DNA from: Siphonodentalium dalli
Taxonomy: Eukaryota; Mollusca; Scaphopoda; Gadilida; Siphonodentaliidae
DNA: 64,000 bases
Assembly (NCBI GenBank): GCA_032622095.1
Contig: CP136067.1
Span: 199,666,052 to 199,730,051 of the forward strand
Reading direction: 5' to 3'
The translations under genes were made by a program, and so were the position numbers. A model generated the notes under the pieces. That model was not told where the DNA came from. It did no database searches and saw only the letters and a program-made list of their open reading frames with translations. Shown one piece after another: positions 59,691 through 64,000 of the stretch; within the stretch, counting starts at the first letter, position 1, and every line of letters starts with the position of its first letter.

Positions 59691-60095
59691 AAAAAAAAAT
59701 TCTTCAGATTTATGTCCATAGCCCCACCCACATTTGACCCAGTGACCTCATTTGAACAAATCTTAACCACAGTCACCCAAGGTACACTCATACCAAATAT
59801 GAACCCATTCGGCCCAACAACTTCAGAAAAGAAGTCGTTTTAAGAATTACTATGTGGAAAAATAGTTATGGTCCTGACATCAAAACTATTTGACTTGGTG
59901 ACCTCATTTGAACACGAGTCACCTAGGGAACATCCACACCAAATATAAACCCAATCGGTCTGATGGTTTCAGAGGAGAAGATGTTTAAAGAATTGTTGAC
60001 GGACGGACGGACGGACGGTGCGACGGATGGACGGACGACGGACGAGGAGTGACGACTATAGCTCCACCGGAGACTTCGTCTCAGGTGAGCTAAAA
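59691..60095 (+). repeat. Dispersed repeat ending in GGAC microsatellite and GGTGAGCTAAAA
   Basis: It shares CCTCATTTGAACAAATCT, AGTCACCCAAGG and ACCAAATATGAACCCATTCG with 57171-58330. It closes with (GGAC)n at 59999-60043, then GACTATAGCTCCACCGGAGA, CTTCGTCTCAGGTGAGCTAA. The last part forms a small CTCCACCGGAG stem. Confidence 0.7.
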
Positions 60096-61390
60096 AGGGC
60101 GGGCAATGTGGTTCATTGGATTATGATGGACAGAAAATGGTGGTCAATGTGGTTCATAAGTTTAAGAACACATTGGCTCAGGGGGCGTGTCTATCGTAAT
60201 GTTACGGGAAAGCGAAGCAATATTAAGTCAGGATGTCGGCAATATGGGCAGTAGGTCCCTTTTAGGTTCCTTCCCCCACCCCCCTCACAAAAATTTCCCC
60301 TCCGACATATTCCACTACCCGACCCTAAGGTTAATGCCAACATCACCTGTGTATCTCTCTGCTGCTAAATAAAACTAACAGGGAGTGGTGATTAACAAAG
60401 ATAATTTTATTTGTCCCGCTAACGCTGATCACTAGTGAACCATTTGAGGGAAAAGAATGCTTTTCAGTTCTACATACATTGACAATTATTGCCTTATTCT
60501 GAAAGATATTGAAGCAGACTAAATGCCATGTGGTTGATTCTGCCTGGTTACGTTATGATTACGTTCTAGACTTACACATGGTTCTGTCTGATTCTTATTA
60601 ATGATAATGTAGATGAAGCCCAGATGTTAGCCACGGAAAAATGATCAAGAATATTTCATGGTATAAAATTTTGTCATGACTATAGTGAAGTTCTAACTGG
60701 TTTTAATTATGTAGACGAGCTCCAGATATTAGTCACTGAAGGATGCTCAGGAATATTTCATGGAATTGGCAATGGTGCAACAAGTTGTCATGAATGTAGT
60801 GAAGTCGGACATTGCAATAAATTGAGAATTTTAACAATTTCCTCTACAAAGTTTATTGTTCCTATACAATATCAATATTTATATGGAGCACAAAATGACT
60901 AAACCCTTACATTACTTAACCTTTCAAATTTTGATGAAATTAAAACACAATTACGATTTCTTGACATTTCTACTTATATTTCCGTCGACATTCAAAACAT
61001 GGCTTAAATTATCAACTGATTTACTAAATACTATTATATATTCACAGATTGTTGATGAACTGAGATATCTCCCAGCGGCTATAGGGGTATATGGCTTTCC
61101 AATGAATGGCAACAAGCCATATTTCCGCTACATCCTGAAAAATTACCCATATTCTCAGATAATTCAAACTCAGGAGGAATATAGGTGAACCGAGGGTTTA
61201 TATTTAACCCTGTCTTTACTAAATTTACTGTTGCAAATGGTGATGAATTATAGAATTTTAATCATATTTTATGTCATAGATTGTTATTTAAAGTGTATAT
61301 CAAGGCACTATAAACAAAATAATTGGTGACTCAAAAATTAAATGGGCCTTTTATATAAAAAGTATTTAGTATAGAAAGAGTTTAATTAGT
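60096..61390. other. Intergenic or CNDP2-like intron; one MITE fragment
   Basis: About 61098-61152 (GAATGGCAACAAGCCATATT, then CTGAAAAATTACCCAT) is a piece of the CAGTAATGC foldback family. A degenerate direct repeat lies at about 60610-60680 and 60715-60800 (GATGAAGCCCAGATGTTAG against GACGAGCTCCAGATATTAG). This region is downstream of the CNDP2-like exon on the minus strand, but I could not identify its last exon. Confidence 0.5.
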
Positions 61391-62890
61391 ACTCACCCCA
61401 TCGATATAATTAGTTACTGACCCCATCGATATAATTAGTTACTGACCCCATCGATATAATTAGTTACTGACCCCATCGATATAATTTGTTACTCACCCCA
61501 TCGATATAATTAGTTACTGACCCCATCGATATAATTAGTTACTGACCCCATCGATATAATTTGTTACTCACCCCATCGATATAATTAGTTACTCACCCCA
61601 TCGATATAATTTGTTACTGACCCCATCGATATAATTAGTTACTCACCCCATCGATATAATTTGTTACTCACCCCATCGATATAATTTGTTACTCACCCCA
61701 TCGATATAATTATTTACTGACCCCATCGATATAATTTGTTACTGACCCCATCGATATAATTTGTTACTCATCCCATCACTATAATTAGTTACTGACCCCA
61801 TCGATATAATTAGTTACTCACCCCATCGATATAATTTGTTACTCACCCCATCGATATAATTTGTTACTGACCCCATCGATATAATTTGTTACTCACCCCA
61901 TCGATATAATTTGTTACTCACCCCATCGATATAATTTGTTACTCACCCCATCGATATAATTTATTACTGACCCCATCGATATAATTTGTTACTCACCCCA
62001 TCGATATAATTTGTTATTCACCCCATCGATATAATTTGTTACTCACCCCATCGATATAATTTGTTACTGACCCCATCGATATAATTTGTTACTGACCCCA
62101 TCGATATAATTTGTTACTGACCCCATCGATATAATTTGTTACTGACCCCATCGATATAATTTGTTACTCACCCCATCGATATAATTTGTTACTCTCCCCA
62201 TCGATATAATTTGTTACTCACCCCATCGATATAATTTGTTACTCACCCCATCGATATAATTTGTTACTCACCCCATCGATATAATTTGTTACTCACCCCA
62301 TCGATATAATTTGTTACTCACCCCATCGATATAATTTGTTACTCACCCCATCGATAAAATTTGTTACTCACCCCATCGATATAATTTGTTACTCACCCCA
62401 TCGATATAATTTATTACTGACCCCATCGATATAATTTGTTACTCACCCCATCGATATAATTTGTTATTCACCCCATCGATATAATTTGTTACTCACCCCA
62501 TCGATATAATTTGTTACTCACCCCATCGATATAATTTGTTACTGACCCCATCGATATAATTTGTTACTGACCCCATCGATATAATTTGTTACTGACCCCA
62601 TCGATATAATTTGTTACTCACCCCATCGATATAATTTGTTACTCACCCCATCGATATAATTTGTTACTCTCCCCATCGATATAATTTGTTACTCACCCCA
62701 TCGATATAATTTGTTACTCACCCCATCGATATAATTTGTTACTCACCCCATCGATATAATTTGTTACTCACCCCATCGATATAATTTGTTACTCACCCCA
62801 TCGATATAATTTGTTACTCACCCCATCGATATAATTTGTTACTCACCCCATCGATATAATTTGTTACTCACCCCATCGATATAATTTGTT
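61391..62890 (-). repeat. 25-bp minisatellite, exactly 60 units, built on a splice donor
   Basis: On the minus strand the unit is AACAAATTATATCGATGGG followed by GTGAGT. The 60 units span 1,500 bp without any indel. The unit nearest the gene (62866-62890) is the real end of the CNDP2-like exon: 19 exonic bases plus the first 6 intron bases. By my count about 37 units keep GTGAGT, 19 read GTCAGT, 2 read GTGAAT and 2 have lost the GT. The eight units closest to the exon all keep GTGAGT. An 18-unit (450-bp) internal duplication is visible (TTATTACTGA at 61961 and 62411; TTGTTATTCA at 62011 and 62461). Confidence 0.96.
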
Positions 62891-63038
62891 CTGTTGATCT
62901 TTTCATTCTGTGAGTGAGCTCCATCATCACATGAACCCATCGGCAGCAACATGACATTTGTATTGGTCGCTTCCTGGAATGTCAGCGTCACTGGAATACT
63001 ACCTCCTTCTCTGGTTAGATCAGGTTCAGTGCCGTATA
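62872..63038 (-). CDS. CNDP2: Internal exon of cytosolic non-specific dipeptidase (M20 family)
   Basis: CNDP2 is a cytosolic homodimeric metallopeptidase that hydrolyses dipeptides such as Cys-Gly. The exon (167 bp) follows acceptor CCTAACTCAG at 63039-63040, completes a split codon, then encodes 55 residues including [40 protein letters not shown] and NRTNYIDG. This is the conserved end of the catalytic domain; the His in [10 protein letters not shown] is a metal ligand (His445 in human CNDP2, by my alignment from memory). The match is to about human residues 405-459, leaving about 16 C-terminal residues for a last exon that I did not find. The donor is GGG-GTGAGT at 62871-62866. It could be the close paralogue CNDP1, but the name CNDP2-like fits an invertebrate better. 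Upstream exons lie beyond the window. Confidence 0.93.
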
Positions 63039-63085
63039 CTGAGTTAGGAAAATAAATGTTATTATATTAACCATTTCAACACTGT

Positions 63086-63468
63086 TTAACCCTTTACCCA
63101 ACAAAACGCCCAAAACCGGCCAAATAAAGCTTCAACAGCCTAAAATATCTTCGGTCTGTCTCAATAGAACCATACAAATATGGATATCATTGGAACCGGC
63201 TCCTTGACCACATTGTGATAGTTACAGTTATGCCCTGTGCCAATGCATTCTCTTATATATGCGAGTCGACCATAGGTCGCCTCGCATATATAAGAGAATG
63301 CATTGGCCTAACACTTTTTACCATTTTTTCTTACATTCTTTAACAATTTTATAATTTTTAATGTGTTAAGCCAATGCATTCTCTTATATATGCGAGGCGA
63401 CCTATGGTCGACTCGCATATAAAAGAGAATGCATTGGCACAGGGCCCTTCTGTTGGGTAAAGGGTTAA
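63086..63468 (+). mobile_element. 'CCCTTTACCCAACA' family MITE, complete (copy 5)
   Basis: TTAA 63086-63089 and 63465-63468 with perfect CCCTTTACCCAACA ends and both hairpins. It lies 48 bp upstream of the CNDP2-like exon, in its intron on the minus strand. Confidence 0.92.
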
Positions 63469-64000
63469 TTCCATTCTAATGTAATAATACTCTGGGCTCC
63501 CAAACTCTAATGTACATGTTTTTAACTGTTTAGTTCTATGTTAAAGTGGTATATCACTTCCCAGCAAATTCTATATGGATTTCACAGGGGGTGTCAAACA
63601 ATTTTTCCGGCATGAATGAGGGGGTGGGTGGATAATCAAGAGGACCCAATAGCAATTTTTTCTGCAGCTCAAAAATAATTTTCCTCCAGATTTTTCAACT
63701 ATTATTGGCCTTAAAGTCCAGCTGAACTGTAACCTAATTTGAGTATTGATATATCATCCCGTGTGTATCTAAGTCCCCTTAACACAAATCCGCAAAAAAT
63801 CCCGTCAAAATATCCTGCAATTATTTTTTATATCTTGGGAACGAAACAGTCGCCGAAGATTTGTTTTCATTTTGCACTGCGCGCACATGGCTACTGGAGG
63901 AGCACGTGACATGACATCACGGAGGGATCACAAACGCACAGTTCTGCTTTGCGTCATTGGCAACGTGCGGCTACAATGGCGGGTCAGCGCTAACGTTGTA
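63469..64000. other. Intron or unknown; CpG-richer right edge
   Basis: No exon of the CNDP2-like gene is recognised here. From about 63870 the sequence becomes CpG-richer, contains CACGTG and TGACATCA, and an ATG at 63887-63889 opens a frame to the window edge (38 codons, no recognised family). It might be the start of another feature outside the window. Confidence 0.35.

Noticed and set aside
60018-60254. Arg/Asp-rich open frame
   Set aside because: It is produced by the GGAC microsatellite and the dispersed repeat tail.
61042-61081. Last CNDP2-like exon on the minus strand (reads EISQFINNL then stop)
   Set aside because: The end resembles the family C-terminus, but the expected TKMLAAYL-type start and a matching acceptor phase are missing, and a MITE fragment lies next to it. 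The similarity is too short to accept; it may be a damaged exon or chance.
61391-62890. Coding repeat continuing the dipeptidase frame
   Set aside because: The frame meets TAA in the second unit, and 25 bp is not a multiple of three, so the array cannot extend the protein.
1-64000. Autonomous transposase for the TTAA, hAT or palindromic elements
   Set aside because: No frame in the window shows a transposase-like length or motif. All elements appear non-autonomous.

Overview
This is a eukaryotic, AT-rich, intron-containing window from an invertebrate nuclear genome. It has no operons, ribosome binding sites or long open frames, and it carries two animal genes with consensus GT-AG introns. 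The mix of repeats suggests a marine lophotrochozoan, most likely a mollusc. The clues are CAGAC/GGAC-rich dispersed repeats ending in 'GGTGAGCTAAAA', many TACATGTA and ACCGGT palindromes, LINE C-terminal fragments and a 5S-derived element. This placement is inference, not proof.

Only two host genes can be identified. On the plus strand, 38245-45429 holds a four-exon methionine sulfoxide reductase A (MSRA) gene of 204 codons from the first visible ATG. Its predicted protein ends in KDEL. On the minus strand, 62872-63038 is one internal exon of a cytosolic non-specific dipeptidase (CNDP2-like, M20 family). Its 5' splice site has been amplified into a 60-unit, 25-bp minisatellite (61391-62890).

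Layout: 1-5000 is intergenic sequence with TTAA-flanked MITEs. 5005-13566 and 17075-22918 are two directly oriented copies of one long TTAA-bounded unit; the second splits a LINE remnant. 15164-17070 holds two head-to-head, 5'-truncated LINE fragments. 23000-25700 holds nested palindromic MITEs. 25745-37349 is an 11.6-kb satellite of 40-bp units with no indel and visible higher-order structure. 37350-46200 is the MSRA locus, its introns packed with non-autonomous elements. 46700-60100 is a nest of MITEs (TTAA-flanked piggyBac-like, hAT-like with perfect 8-bp duplications, mariner-like foldbacks, one Harbinger-like). 61391-63468 is the CNDP2-like exon, its minisatellite and another MITE.

No transposase gene, intact reverse transcriptase, tRNA gene or CRISPR array was found. 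The most notable items are the tandemly amplified splice donor, the KDEL-ended MsrA, the TTAA-bounded multi-kilobase element, and one hairpin module shared by several MITE families with different termini.
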